Assembly: GCF_039851975.1 (NCBI RefSeq)
Contig: NZ_CP156660.1
Coordinates: forward strand, 2,361,035-2,425,034
Origin: Desulfoscipio sp. XC116
GTDB lineage: Bacteria > Bacillota > Desulfotomaculia > Desulfotomaculales > Desulfallaceae
DNA length: 64,000 nt
Direction of reading: 5' to 3'
In this document: positions 36,143 through 45,675 of the stretch, one piece after another
Layout: each line of letters begins with the position of its first letter
How positions within the stretch are numbered: position 1 is the stretch's first letter
Program-made: the position numbers and the translations under genes
The notes under the pieces: model-generated
What the model was told of the DNA's origin: nothing
Database searches by the model: none
What the model saw: only the letters and a program-made list of their open reading frames with translations

Positions 36143-37699
36143 TTGGAGCAGCAAGAAACAGCAAAAAAGGATTCTTTTTGGCTGCCGCTATTTGTGGTGG
36201 TTATCGCCGCCTTTGCGGCAATATTAAACAACAGCTCAATAAACGTGGCACTGCCTAAAATGATGGCCATTTTCGGAGTATCGGCGGAAGATGCCCAATG
36301 GATTTTAACCGCATACATGCTGACTTCCGGTATAGTTATCCCGGTCACAGGCTATCTCGGCGACCGTCTGGGCACCAAGCGGGTTTATCTTATATGTACA
36401 GCCATTTTCACACTCGGCTCGGTATTATGCAGTCTGGCCTGGAATAACAGTTCCATGGTGGCGGCAAGAGTGGTGCAAGGTATTGGCGGGGGCGCCATGA
36501 TGCCGATAAGCATGGCCATAGTATACAGGATCGTTCCCAGGGAGAAAATCGGTCTGGCCCTTGGATTCTGGGGTATGGCGGCGGTGTGCGGACCGGCTAT
36601 CGGGCCGACGCTGGGCGGTTATATTGTAGACAATTTAAACTGGCGGTTTCTTTTTACTATGAACATACCTGTAGGGGTTACCGGATTATTTTTAACCCAT
36701 CTTTTGATCCCGGAAGGTCCTTTGCGCAAGAACCTTAAATTTGATTATTGGGGATTTATCTTTTCCACCGTGGGCTGCTTTGCACTGCTCCTGGCACTGA
36801 GTGAAGGGACCAATAAAGGCTGGAGTTCTTATTACATCGTGTCTTTATTTACTTTTTCTTTCTTTACTCTGCTGCTATTTATTATCGTTGAGCTTAACCA
36901 GGAACAGCCAATGCTTGACCTTAGACTGTTTAAAAGCCGTGTTTTCTCTATCAGCGTCTTTGCCGGCAGCTTGATTACGGTCGGCCTGTACGGAGGTGTC
37001 TTTTTAATACCCCTCTTTACTCAGAACCTGCTGTCCATGACACCTTATGAAACCGGGCTATTGCTTATGCCTGCCGCCATTGTGACAGCTTTGATGATGC
37101 CCATCAGCGGCTTTCTCTTCGACAAGTTCGGCGCAAAACTTCTGGCAGCCACGGGCTTGATTCTGTTAGCCTGGGGAACTTTTGAATTCCATAATTTGAG
37201 TTTAGATACAAGCAACCAGAGCATCATATTATTTGCAATAATAAGATCTTTAGGCATGGGGCTGGCAATGATGCCCATAACCACCGCCGGAATGAATACT
37301 ATCCCGCTTAATCTGGTAGGCAGAGCCTCCTCCCTGAATAACGTCACCCGCCAGATTGCCGGTTCTTTTGGTATAGCTGTTCTTACGGCAGTAATGCAAA
37401 ACAGGCAGGCTTTCCATGCCGCTCGTTTGTCGGAAGCCGTTTCCGCGACCTCTCCTGCCGCCACCTCCCTGTTGGCACAACTGCAGGGGCTATTAGCGCA
37501 TACCGGAGCGGGAATAGCGTCTAAAGGCGCCGCGCTGGGAATACTAAGCGGACTTATAGCCCAGAGCTCCATGGTCTGGGCCATAGATGACACCTTTGTT
37601 GTAGCTGCGCTGTTTATATTTATAGCAATTCCCCTGTCTTTTTTCCTAAACAAGCCCGCTAAAGAGGTCGATTTACCCGGTACATCAACAAATGCTTAA
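36143..37699 (+). CDS. DHA2-family (EmrB-type) 14-helix MFS drug exporter
   Basis: Proton-driven multidrug exporter of about 519 residues. The signature motif A is GYLGDRLGTKRVYLI, and motif C-like ARVVQGIGGGAMMPISMA and WGMAAVCGPAIGPTLGGYI are seen. Fourteen hydrophobic segments fit DHA2. Start taken as TTG at 36143, nine bases after GAAGGGA; a TTG at 36125 overlaps that site. It forms an operon with padR. No EmrA-like partner is present, as usual for Gram-positives. Confidence 0.9.
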   Translation: MEQQETAKKDSFWLPLFVVVIAAFAAILNNSSINVALPKMMAIFGVSAEDAQWILTAYMLTSGIVIPVTGYLGDRLGTKRVYLICTAIFTLGSVLCSLAWNNSSMVAARVVQGIGGGAMMPISMAIVYRIVPREKIGLALGFWGMAAVCGPAIGPTLGGYIVDNLNWRFLFTMNIPVGVTGLFLTHLLIPEGPLRKNLKFDYWGFIFSTVGCFALLLALSEGTNKGWSSYYIVSLFTFSFFTLLLFIIVELNQEQPMLDLRLFKSRVFSISVFAGSLITVGLYGGVFLIPLFTQNLLSMTPYETGLLLMPAAIVTALMMPISGFLFDKFGAKLLAATGLILLAWGTFEFHNLSLDTSNQSIILFAIIRSLGMGLAMMPITTAGMNTIPLNLVGRASSLNNVTRQIAGSFGIAVLTAVMQNRQAFHAARLSEAVSATSPAATSLLAQLQGLLAHTGAGIASKGAALGILSGLIAQSSMVWAIDDTFVVAALFIFIAIPLSFFLNKPAKEVDLPGTSTNA

Positions 37700-37796
37700 A
37701 CCGGGAGAAAGCTAATATAATCTCTCCTTCATTTTTTCGCAGCTTTTGCAGGGCAATAATATATAACAAATAATATATAAAAGGAAGGTTAAAACG

Positions 37797-38135
37797 ATGC
37801 AAAATGTAATTAATACGGTTAAGGAAAAACTAAATGGTGTTATGTTGCAAGAATTAACAGATAAACAAAAGATTCAATTCAAGAACAATTATAACTGCAA
37901 ACTATACAACTTTGAGTATGGGCTAAATACAGATGGAGATTTAGTAATTTACACAAATAAAAATAATTACACTAATATGGTTTATTTCATGGGATTTGAT
38001 CATGCTAAAAATGATTACATCAAATTAAAAATAGAGATGGAAGATGTCGTAACTGCTGTTTATGATATTGATAACGAAAGAGTTGCAAATTTAGCACAGA
38101 AATTAGGCTTAAAACCCAAAGGAGACCGCAGATAA
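37797..38135 (+). CDS. hypothetical protein, 112 residues
   Basis: Not recognised. It is a soluble, lysine- and asparagine-rich protein with no signal peptide or membrane segment, and its codon use is much more AT-rich than the flanking exporter gene. The ATG follows AAAAGGAAGG at good spacing, so it is probably expressed. It is a single-gene unit 97 bases after the exporter. The central part (YNFEYGLNTDGDLVIYTNK) suggests beta strands. Possible acquisition from an AT-rich source. Confidence 0.6.
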   Translation: MQNVINTVKEKLNGVMLQELTDKQKIQFKNNYNCKLYNFEYGLNTDGDLVIYTNKNNYTNMVYFMGFDHAKNDYIKLKIEMEDVVTAVYDIDNERVANLAQKLGLKPKGDRR

Positions 38136-38156
38136 TTTTATAATACGGGCAAAGGC

Positions 38157-38193
38157 AATTAAACCCGTTGCCTATTTGGGCATCGGGTTAATT
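38157..38193 (+). terminator. hairpin after the 112-residue protein gene
   Basis: AATTAAACCCG-TTGCC pairs with GGGCA-CGGGTTAATT around a short loop. It lies between convergent genes and probably terminates both transcripts. Confidence 0.6.
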
Positions 38194-38221
38194 CTCCATT
38201 GCATGTCAAGATCACTTACTG

Positions 38222-38911
38222 TTACACAAAAACTTTTTTCATCCACTCAACCAAACTAATATTGTGTTCTTCCCGTATATTATCTATTTCTTCGATCTTT
38301 AATACATTACCATCGCGTATAGCTACAACCATATCTAAAAGTGGTTCTATCTCCGATACTTCATGGGTGGTCATTATAACAGTCTGTTGTTCCAAGTCTA
38401 TAAAAGAAGCCAAACCCTCAATTATCGATTCCCGGACTATGGGATCCAGCCCTGATAAAGGTTCATCCATTAAAATAAGCTTGGCACGCCGGGATAAAGT
38501 CAAAACAATCTTAAGACGGCCCCGGTTGCCTTTGGAAAGATCCTTAACTTGTGCATCCGGTTTTAATTGCATAAACTTTAACATTGACTCTGCTTTATCC
38601 AAGTCAAAATCTCTATACTGTTCATGGTAAAAGTTAATGGTTTCTTTAACGGTATAAAAAGAATAAAAAGCATCTAGTTCGGAAAGGAAGGCAACATCTT
38701 CACTGATTCTCCGGCAGGCCGGTTTACCGCACACGGTTACTTTTCCTCTATTGGCCCTTATCAGTCCTGCCATAAGCTTTAGTGCTGTTGATTTACCGCT
38801 TCCGTTGGGACCGATTAAACCAACTATTTTCCCGCCGGGGAGTTCGAAACTTACGTTATCCAGAGCTGCTTCTCTATAATATTTCTTGGCTACATTTTCA
38901 AATTTAACCAT
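38222..38911 (-). CDS. ABC transporter ATP-binding protein (YtrB-like)
   Basis: Nucleotide-binding subunit of 229 residues. Walker A is GPNGSGKSTALKL, the signature is LSKGNRGRLKIVLTLS, Walker B LILMDEPLSGLD and the H-loop MTTHEV. It is third in an operon permease-GntR-ATPase on the minus strand, as in the ytr-type operons that respond to cell-wall antibiotics. The partner permease is the 39302 gene. Confidence 0.9.
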   Translation of the reverse strand: MVKFENVAKKYYREAALDNVSFELPGGKIVGLIGPNGSGKSTALKLMAGLIRANRGKVTVCGKPACRRISEDVAFLSELDAFYSFYTVKETINFYHEQYRDFDLDKAESMLKFMQLKPDAQVKDLSKGNRGRLKIVLTLSRRAKLILMDEPLSGLDPIVRESIIEGLASFIDLEQQTVIMTTHEVSEIEPLLDMVVAIRDGNVLKIEEIDNIREEHNISLVEWMKKVFV

Positions 38912-38936
38912 GACCTATTGGTCCCCCTTAATCGCT

Positions 38937-39299
38937 TTAATTGGCCAGATGTCCATCTAACCCGGCTTTAATTTCCATTGAGTTAAAACCCATTTCTTTC
39001 ATGTCTTGAATAAAGGTAACAATTTTTTCGTGCTTTAATTGTTCGCGCAATTGGTCTAAACGTGTTTCGTCCTCTGTTATGAAGGTACCAAGCCCCCGTC
39101 TGGTTTCCACAACAGTTAAACGTTCAAGCTCGGCATATGCCCGCTGTACCGTGTTGGGATTTACTTTGAACTGCGTACCCAATTCTCTGACCGAAGACAG
39201 CTTCTCTCCCACCTTTAAATCACCCCGTACAATTTGTATGATAACCTTCTGAACAAGCTGGAGATATATTGGTTGAGTTGCATTAAATCCGTCAGTCAT
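38937..39299 (-). CDS. GntR-family regulator, YtrA subfamily
   Basis: 120-residue repressor with an N-terminal winged helix (LQLVQKVIIQIVRGDLKVGE; LGTQFKVNPNTVQRAYAELE) and a very short C-terminal helical dimerisation part, as in YtrA. It lies 2 bases after the permease stop and 25 bases before the ATPase, so it probably represses its own operon through the dyad at 40112-40134. Confidence 0.9.
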   Translation of the reverse strand: MTDGFNATQPIYLQLVQKVIIQIVRGDLKVGEKLSSVRELGTQFKVNPNTVQRAYAELERLTVVETRRGLGTFITEDETRLDQLREQLKHEKIVTFIQDMKEMGFNSMEIKAGLDGHLAN

Positions 39300-39301
39300 A
39301 A

Positions 39302-40090
39302 TTACACCTCTACTTTATTGTCTAGAAGCCAACCGCAAAGATAGAATACAGCTGCCATGACCAGAGCATCAAATAAAATTTCTCCGGCATAAAACATTTG
39401 TTGAGTATAAACCTGCTCCAAGCCATTAAAAAGTGTTAGCGGCACATTAATATTACCCCATTTAACAAGCAGGTCATAAGCGGCGGTATTTTGGAATACA
39501 CCCATACCCCAGGTAGGGATCAGAAAAACCCCAACCCCAATGAAAAAACGGCCTCTTTTTATAAAGTTTCTGGTAGATGCCATGGCTACAGAAATCATCA
39601 TGGCCCACAAACCACTGTAAATGGCGCCCGCAATTAACAGTACGGCCCCTACCCAGCCGTAATTAAGGATTGTTGACCAGATTAATTTTGTTTTTTGCGG
39701 GTCATAAAGATGCGCAAAGTTATTAATTTCCACAGCCGCCACCCATAAGGTAAAGATACAAGTTATGCCAAACGATACCAGCATTGCAATTAGTCCACTT
39801 GCCAGTTTGGCAGAAATTAATGACCACCCCGACCGGGGTAAATGAAGCCATAAGTGCGCATTTTTCCATTCGTTAGACAAACTTTTCAAAATATAAATTG
39901 CCAAGTAAAAAATATGCAAAGCAACTGTAATAAAAGCCAACACTGTGGCCAGCCCCGGCCTGCTGTTCTGGTAGGCCAGGTATAGCTCCAGCAAACCGGC
40001 CGCAATAACGATAACCAGCCCCCATAATACGCTCGACCTTGTCATCTTGAATTCCTTTTTCAATAAACTTACCCATTCACCCAATGCCAT
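39302..40090 (-). CDS. ABC transporter permease (ABC-2 type)
   Basis: 262-residue membrane protein with six hydrophobic segments, first gene of the GntR-regulated operon. The GGGAGG ribosome binding site is only two bases from the ATG at 40090; a TTG two codons downstream (40084) has better spacing of eight bases and may be the real start. Partner of the ATPase encoded two genes downstream. Substrate is unknown; similar transporters protect against peptide or glycopeptide antibiotics. Confidence 0.85.
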   Translation of the reverse strand: MALGEWVSLLKKEFKMTRSSVLWGLVIVIAAGLLELYLAYQNSRPGLATVLAFITVALHIFYLAIYILKSLSNEWKNAHLWLHLPRSGWSLISAKLASGLIAMLVSFGITCIFTLWVAAVEINNFAHLYDPQKTKLIWSTILNYGWVGAVLLIAGAIYSGLWAMMISVAMASTRNFIKRGRFFIGVGVFLIPTWGMGVFQNTAAYDLLVKWGNINVPLTLFNGLEQVYTQQMFYAGEILFDALVMAAVFYLCGWLLDNKVEV

Positions 40091-40111
40091 GTCCTCCCTT
40101 GTATTGTTGTC

Positions 40112-40163
40112 TTATTGTATTGGTGTACTAATAATATAATACACGTTGGATAGAATATGTCAA
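40112..40163 (-). promoter_or_regulatory. promoter and operator of the GntR/ABC operon
   Basis: Minus strand: TTGACA at 40163-40158, 16 bases, TATTAT at 40141-40136. Downstream lies an imperfect inverted repeat TTATTGTA/TACTAATAA (40112-40134) over the transcription start, a good site for the GntR repressor. Confidence 0.65.
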
Positions 40164-40313
40164 GTGGTATGTTTCTTAGGAAGATAGGTTTATTGTACCT
40201 TGATTTAAAAAGCCGTTCAGTATAAGGCTACCGTATATCCTAAAACAATCAAGCGCTAGTTTAAAATACAAACCCATCGATGATAGAGTTTGGTCTATAG
40301 GTTCTCGTTCGCT

Positions 40314-41489
40314 TTAATTTGCCTTGGTAGTAAAATTGACAGTTCCCAGCTCTGCATCCCATTTCACTTGGACTCCTAAAGTTTCCGCAATGAAACGGGC
40401 GGGGACAAACACGTGGTTTTGATACAAACTGGGCGGAGTTTCCGGATTGGCTTTACTGCCGTTAATCCACAGTTCAATTGAGACTGAGGAAAACCGCTCC
40501 GAAAGTTCGGTTGCTTTGGTATTAACTAAAACGGTATTGGACTGGGCATCCCACTCTATGGCAACGCCCAAAGCAGAGCTCAGAACCCGCAATGGAACAA
40601 GGAGACGGCCTTGCTCAATACGCGGGGGCATGTCTGAGGGAACAAACCGTCCGTTAACCGTTAATAATGGATTAGGATTTGGTGCAACAGTGAGTGCGTT
40701 CGAACTTTCCTGGTTAGAGGCTACGGTATAAAGCTCCCATTGACCAGGGGCAATGGGTACCATTCCCCCGTTTAATGCTTCCCCAAAGGGAGGTATGACT
40801 ACTGAGGTATCGTATCTGCCGAATTTGACCGGGATGGATGCAATGTATAGATCATCTTTATTGGGAAAGAATCGCCCGTTTACCCCTTCATAGTTATTTC
40901 CTCCAGAGACGCCGCGCAACGGTCCGATAAAAATATTGATCTCTCTGCTCTCTGTAGTTTTTCCCTGCACAGGGTACATTTTCCCCAGCATCATCGTGTC
41001 CGGCCAGGGAATATTATAAGTCGGTATAATAAAAAGTCCGATTAGATTTGAATATTCGGCGGCAATTACCGGGTCTACTCCAAAGGGCTCTTGCCCGGGC
41101 AAGGATAAATTGACTATATCTTGAGATGCGTACGTAAGCACAATAAAAGTACCATCTTTTAGCTGCAGCACGAATTCCGTATCAAAAAAAGCTTCCCAAG
41201 GATCCTGTTTATGTAATTGCGCGGGGTGTTTACTCATAACATTTACCGCATCAACTATAATCTTCAGAGCGGGGCGGTCTTCCTCACGTTCATAAAATAA
41301 GGGCACATAGCTTAAATCAGCTTGTCCGGCTGTCACATAGTCAATTTCTTCCATGCGAAGCTTCATGGCTGTTTCAACATTGGCACTCGCCGGCATTTCG
41401 GCGATGAGAACGAACATACCGGACACTACAAGAACAGTTAACAATTTATATAGATTACGAACAATATATGCTTTTAAAGTTCGATTCAC
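40314..41489 (-). CDS. exported protein with copper amine oxidase-like N-terminal (stalk) domains
   Basis: 391 residues, N-terminal signal segment (about 15-37, ending EMPASA). The first 250 residues are of unknown fold. The C-terminal part (about 265-391) has two stalk-domain motifs: RIEQGRLLVPLRVLSSALGV with EWDAQSNTV, and LYQNHVFVPARFIAETLGV with KWDAELGTV. Such domains are widespread cell-surface modules in sporulating Firmicutes and have no oxidase activity. GTG start after GGAGAT. Probably wall-associated. Confidence 0.82.
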   Translation of the reverse strand: MNRTLKAYIVRNLYKLLTVLVVSGMFVLIAEMPASANVETAMKLRMEEIDYVTAGQADLSYVPLFYEREEDRPALKIIVDAVNVMSKHPAQLHKQDPWEAFFDTEFVLQLKDGTFIVLTYASQDIVNLSLPGQEPFGVDPVIAAEYSNLIGLFIIPTYNIPWPDTMMLGKMYPVQGKTTESREINIFIGPLRGVSGGNNYEGVNGRFFPNKDDLYIASIPVKFGRYDTSVVIPPFGEALNGGMVPIAPGQWELYTVASNQESSNALTVAPNPNPLLTVNGRFVPSDMPPRIEQGRLLVPLRVLSSALGVAIEWDAQSNTVLVNTKATELSERFSSVSIELWINGSKANPETPPSLYQNHVFVPARFIAETLGVQVKWDAELGTVNFTTKAN

Positions 41490-41766
41490 TTAAATACATC
41501 TCCATTCATTTATCTGCCCATACCCCGTTAATTCATCATCTGCCCTGTCTTTCCCTTCATACACCGGCCATTTAGCAGGAAAAAATGATAAGTTGAGCAA
41601 ATAATATAGCTGATTGTCATATTTTTATTAAAAAGAGAAATAACCTGCCGCTTTGAACAGGTGCACCGTTTCGGATTCTCTTTCTTACGCTTAACCAAAC
41701 GTGCATAATCTGAGGATTTGGATTCCATGGCTCTATTGTAGCCCGAGAGTACGCCAGCCGGTGGCA
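41490..41766. other. intergenic region, no supported gene
   Basis: A minus-strand frame (41528-41770) exists but lacks a ribosome binding site and overlaps the kinase stop; I do not call it. Otherwise nothing was recognised. Confidence 0.4.
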
Positions 41767-43146
41767 TCATAAATCAGCGTCCGCAGTGCTCACGGACAAG
41801 CCAAGTACAACTGCGCAGCCTCCTTCGGGAAGATTGCGGAACTCTGTGGTTCCCCCGTGCGCCTTGATAATCTGCCGGACTATGGTAAGGCCCAGACCGT
41901 GGTTTTCCAGTCGGGCAGAGCCTTTCGGATAATTCAGGTTGTTAAGCGCCTCCTGCGTGAAACCAATGCCGTTGTCGGAAACGGAAAGAGAACAATTGCC
42001 CCAGCCTTTTTCCAGAGTGACCTTAATATCACATCCATTGGGGTTGTGCCGAATACTGTTGGCCATCAAATTGTAGAGCGCCCGCTTCAAAAGCTCTTCA
42101 TCGCCGCCGACCACCGTGTTTTGAGCATTTTCGCCGATCATAACGGCGACGGAATAGCTGCCGGAAAGCCCGCTGTTTAAAAAATCAGCTGCGACAACGC
42201 GCAGGAGCGGCGCCAGTGCAACGGAACCCCGCCGAAGCGGCTGCATGTCGTATTCGAGTTTGGAAGCCAGGTTTAAATCGCTTACCAACGTTTTGATCCG
42301 TTCGCTCTGCCTGCGGATGATGCCCGCTTGTTCCCGTTTGGATTGCGGCAGCTCGGGATCGTCTTCAAGCTGACTTGAATAGCCCATCACGATGGACAGC
42401 GGCGTACGGATATCATGGGACACACCGGCAATCCATGTCGTGCGGGCGTTGTCCCGCTTATTTAGAGCGGCCTCCTGTTTTGTCAGCCGGGCCGAGGTTT
42501 TATTGATTCCGGCGGCAAGGTCGCCAAGAAGGCCGCGGGTGGAGAGCTCTACAAGGCGTTTTTCGGCCATGTTCTCAATGCCCTCGGCCAGCGGTTTCAG
42601 AGAACGGAACAGCTGCAAGCCGAAAAGCAGCGCAAGCAGAACGGCAGCCGCGCCGTTTAGGATCAGAACGGCCGGAAACCAGGCAAGGGCATTATCCATT
42701 ACCTTATGCGGCATTTCGATGCCGTGCTTCCAGACACTGTCCCTGGCACCGCCCAATACGAAAAGACCGTCCGGATGCCGCCAGACATGGACCGGATAGT
42801 CATTCAAGTACCAACGGGTAAAACCGGCCACATCCGAAACAGAGTATTTCAGCGGTACGTCGCCCGGCAGATTCTCGCTCCAGATCACATGGCCGTCATC
42901 GCTCAACAGCATCGCCCATTGATATTGTCTTGCAATCTCATTTTTTGCAAATCCGGAAAGCGAGTAAATGCCGTCGGACTCGGTCAGGCCATTAGCCAGC
43001 TGTGAGACGCTGTAGTCCTTTGGGGCTATTTTGCTCGTCTGAACGATCCATGCTATCAGCAAAGCGAAATTGATGATCAGTAGAATAATTGCAATTACGG
43101 CGGCAGAGAGTACATAGCGTGATAGAATTTTCATCATGCTTTTCAT
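41767..43146 (-). CDS. sensor histidine kinase
   Basis: 459 residues. Two membrane helices (about 10-33 and 160-180) enclose an extracytoplasmic sensor of about 120 residues. The HisKA box is AGVSHDIRTPLSIVMGYSSQ and the ATPase domain shows N box NLMANSIRHNPNG, G1 VSDNGIGF and G2 NHGLGLTIV. Its ATG overlaps the regulator stop (ATGA). With the divergent ABC transporter this fits a lantibiotic-sensing pair of the NisRK/SpaRK or BceRS kind. Confidence 0.92.
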   Translation of the reverse strand: MKSMMKILSRYVLSAAVIAIILLIINFALLIAWIVQTSKIAPKDYSVSQLANGLTESDGIYSLSGFAKNEIARQYQWAMLLSDDGHVIWSENLPGDVPLKYSVSDVAGFTRWYLNDYPVHVWRHPDGLFVLGGARDSVWKHGIEMPHKVMDNALAWFPAVLILNGAAAVLLALLFGLQLFRSLKPLAEGIENMAEKRLVELSTRGLLGDLAAGINKTSARLTKQEAALNKRDNARTTWIAGVSHDIRTPLSIVMGYSSQLEDDPELPQSKREQAGIIRRQSERIKTLVSDLNLASKLEYDMQPLRRGSVALAPLLRVVAADFLNSGLSGSYSVAVMIGENAQNTVVGGDEELLKRALYNLMANSIRHNPNGCDIKVTLEKGWGNCSLSVSDNGIGFTQEALNNLNYPKGSARLENHGLGLTIVRQIIKAHGGTTEFRNLPEGGCAVVLGLSVSTADADL

Positions 43147-43862
43147 TTATCTTCTACCCCTGTCAGCTTATAGCCAAGGCCGCGCACGGTGACCAGATAA
43201 CGCGGAGCCGAGGGCTCCGGTTCGATCTTCTCGCGCAGTCGGCGGATGTGCACCATCAATGTATTCTCATAACCATAGAGATTGTCCCCCCAGGCCGCGC
43301 GGCATAAGCCGTCACCGGTTACGATTTTTCCCCGGTTCTCATATAGTTTTTCAAGCAAAATAAACTCCTTGGCGGTAAGTGTAAACAGGCCGGCTTTTGC
43401 CGATACCGTTCCGCTGTTTAAGTCTATTTCCGTCTCGCCCAGACGGAAGGCCGGCTTTTCCGTTCGTCTGAGAACAACCGGAAAATAGGCGCGGCTCAGT
43501 ACGGCACAGAGTCTCAGAGTCAGTTCGCGCGGCAAAAATGGCTTGGTAATATAATCGTCCGCGCCAAGTCCCAGGCCAAGCAGACGGTCTTCATCCTCAT
43601 CGCGCGCGGAAAGAAATAATACCGGAGCGGCCGATATGGCGCGAAATTCGCGCATCAGTGAAAAGCCGTCCCCGTCCGGCAGGGAAACATCCAAAATCAC
43701 GCCGTCCGGTTTCTCCAACGCAAATAACTGACGCGCTTCTTTGCAGCCGGCGGCGGAAATGACCTTCATAAAACCTTCCCGCCGCAGTATTTCACTTACC
43801 ATCCTGCGCAGCTCCGGCTCGTCGTCTACGATCAGCAGCCTACAATCAAAAATATCGTTCAT
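43143..43862 (-). CDS. OmpR-family response regulator
   Basis: Receiver domain with the phospho-acceptor Asp58 in GVILDVSLPDGDG and the conserved lysine in DYITKPFLP, followed by a winged-helix DNA-binding domain ending GYKLTG. The ATG at 43862 (239 residues) follows GGTGAT; an in-frame codon at 43892 is less likely. It is read away from the ABC transporter genes and probably activates them across the 146-base gap, where TTAAG-type direct repeats occur (43919-43943). Confidence 0.92.
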   Translation of the reverse strand: MNDIFDCRLLIVDDEPELRRMVSEILRREGFMKVISAAGCKEARQLFALEKPDGVILDVSLPDGDGFSLMREFRAISAAPVLFLSARDEDEDRLLGLGLGADDYITKPFLPRELTLRLCAVLSRAYFPVVLRRTEKPAFRLGETEIDLNSGTVSAKAGLFTLTAKEFILLEKLYENRGKIVTGDGLCRAAWGDNLYGYENTLMVHIRRLREKIEPEPSAPRYLVTVRGLGYKLTGVEDK

Positions 43863-44008
43863 AGTAATCACCACGATCATTATAACGTACATACAGGATA
43901 AATTGAGTGCTCCTTCTCAAGTTTAAGGTAAATGTAAGCTTAAGCACAGGCCCCTGTAAGGGGGCTCGATTATGATGTTCCCAGTCTAACGTAAAGGGGG
44001 ACATCAAA

Positions 44009-44923
44009 ATGTCTGATATTATCACAACAACCGGCCTTTGCAAACAGTACGGAAAGGTTCCGCGGGTTAAGGACCTGGATCTCTCGGTGCCGGAAGGTAT
44101 CATCTACGGTTTTCTCGGACCGAACGGCGCGGGCAAGTCTACCACCATGAAAATGATACTGGGACTTGCAAAGCCGACAGCCGGAACCATCGCCGTGTTC
44201 GGCAGGCAGGTAAACAGTAGGAATAGACTTGCTATACTGAGGAATGTCGGGTCTCTGATTGAATCGCCCAGCTATTACGGGCACCTGACCGGTGAGGAAA
44301 ATCTGCAGATTTTCTGTACGCTCAAAAATGTGCCGGAAAAAGATATTGACAGGGTGCTGCAAATCGTCCGGCTGGAAAATCAGAAGGAGAAAAAAGCAGG
44401 CCAGTATTCGATGGGCATGAAGCAGCGCCTTGGGCTGGCCTGCGCTTTGCTGGGAAATCCAAAGCTTTTGATTCTCGACGAGCCGACAAACGGCCTTGAT
44501 CCGGCGGGCATTCAGGAAATGCGCGATCTGATTTGCTCATTGCCGAAACAATTCGGCATGACGGTGATGGTATCAAGCCATCTGTTAAGCGAGATTGACC
44601 AGATAGCCGACAATGTCGGAATCATCAGCAAAGGCGAGCTTGTTTTTCAGGACAGCCTGTCCACACTTCATGAAAGGAGCAAGCACAGCATCGCCGTACG
44701 CACTCTAAATAACGAGGCGGCGGCTAAAATACTCGGCGGACAAGACGTTTCCTGCCGGATACAGGAGGATTACCTTTTGCTGCCTAAGCTTTCCGACAAC
44801 GAGCTCGCCGGCCATATTCACCGGCTTTTTGCAAGAAACATAGGTGTGGTGCGCATAGAGGAACGGCGCAAAACTCTTGAGGATATATTCCTCGAACTGA
44901 CCGGAACGGCGGTGAGTTTATAA
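44009..44923 (+). CDS. lantibiotic immunity/bacitracin-type ABC transporter ATPase
   Basis: 304 residues, LanF/BcrA type. Walker A GPNGAGKSTTMKMI, signature YSMGMKQRLGLACALL, Walker B LLILDEPTNGLDPAG. The C-terminal extension of about 80 residues is normal for this group. It opens a three-gene plus-strand operon with two permeases and is divergent from the two-component genes. Start ATG after AAAGGGGG. Confidence 0.9.
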   Translation: MSDIITTTGLCKQYGKVPRVKDLDLSVPEGIIYGFLGPNGAGKSTTMKMILGLAKPTAGTIAVFGRQVNSRNRLAILRNVGSLIESPSYYGHLTGEENLQIFCTLKNVPEKDIDRVLQIVRLENQKEKKAGQYSMGMKQRLGLACALLGNPKLLILDEPTNGLDPAGIQEMRDLICSLPKQFGMTVMVSSHLLSEIDQIADNVGIISKGELVFQDSLSTLHERSKHSIAVRTLNNEAAAKILGGQDVSCRIQEDYLLLPKLSDNELAGHIHRLFARNIGVVRIEERRKTLEDIFLELTGTAVSL

Positions 44924-45672
44924 TGAAAGCGCTTGCCATGGAATTTCAGAAAATCCGCCGCAGAAGAGTATGGCTGATCGTTGCCGCTCTGATTTTCGTG
45001 CAGATACTATGGTCTTTATGGGATATTCAAGGAATGGACGCGCACGACCTTTCCCAGGGGTGGATGTATTTTTTATACCAGTTTCCACTGCTTAATTCCA
45101 TCATGATGCCGGTCGTCGCGGCAGTGGTGGCATCGCGGCTCTGCGATATTGAGCATAAGGGGCAAACGTTTAAGCTTCTGAATACCGTGATGCCCGCCCA
45201 GCGTTTGTTTGCCGCCAAATTCTTATGCGGAGCTCTGTATATGCTCACCGCAGTTGTTTTACAGCTTGTTTTCATGGTTGCTGTAGGCTATGCAACAGGA
45301 TTTGACGGGAACCCGCCGTCCGATAAATTATTATATTACCTGCTCTTTACAACAGCCGTAAATCTGACTATCCTTTTACTGCAGCAGATGCTGTCCCTTC
45401 TTTTTGCCAACCAGATGGCGCCTCTTAGCGTGGGACTGATCGGTGGGTTTGCCGGTCTTTTTATCTTGTTCTTTCCCCAAAGCCTGGAAAGGTTTCTTCT
45501 CTGGGGATATTACGGGGTGCTGATGTCCGTCCGAATGGACTGGGACAAGACCACGCGCATCGTCGATTTTTACTATGTTTCGATTGATTGGCCCGGCTTT
45601 ATAACTTTAGCCGTTGCGTTCTGCGCAATCTATATGATTGGTCGCACGCTGTTTATGAGAAAGGAGATGTGA
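44923..45672 (+). CDS. lantibiotic immunity ABC permease, MutE/EpiE type
   Basis: 249-residue six-helix permease. Features such as EFQKIRRRRVWLIVAAL, the region NSIMMPVVAAVVASRLCDIE and EHKGQTFKLLNTVMP are characteristic of the LanE subfamily. Its ATG overlaps the stop of the ATPase gene (TAATG), indicating coupling. It forms the transmembrane part with the next gene. Immunity to an external lantibiotic or similar peptide is inferred. Confidence 0.87.
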   Translation: MKALAMEFQKIRRRRVWLIVAALIFVQILWSLWDIQGMDAHDLSQGWMYFLYQFPLLNSIMMPVVAAVVASRLCDIEHKGQTFKLLNTVMPAQRLFAAKFLCGALYMLTAVVLQLVFMVAVGYATGFDGNPPSDKLLYYLLFTTAVNLTILLLQQMLSLLFANQMAPLSVGLIGGFAGLFILFFPQSLERFLLWGYYGVLMSVRMDWDKTTRIVDFYYVSIDWPGFITLAVAFCAIYMIGRTLFMRKEM

Positions 45673-45675
45673 GCC

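Noticed and set aside
41528-41770. 80-codon minus-strand frame after the kinase gene
   Set aside because: Overlaps the kinase stop, no ribosome binding site, low-complexity cysteine/lysine composition; not supported.
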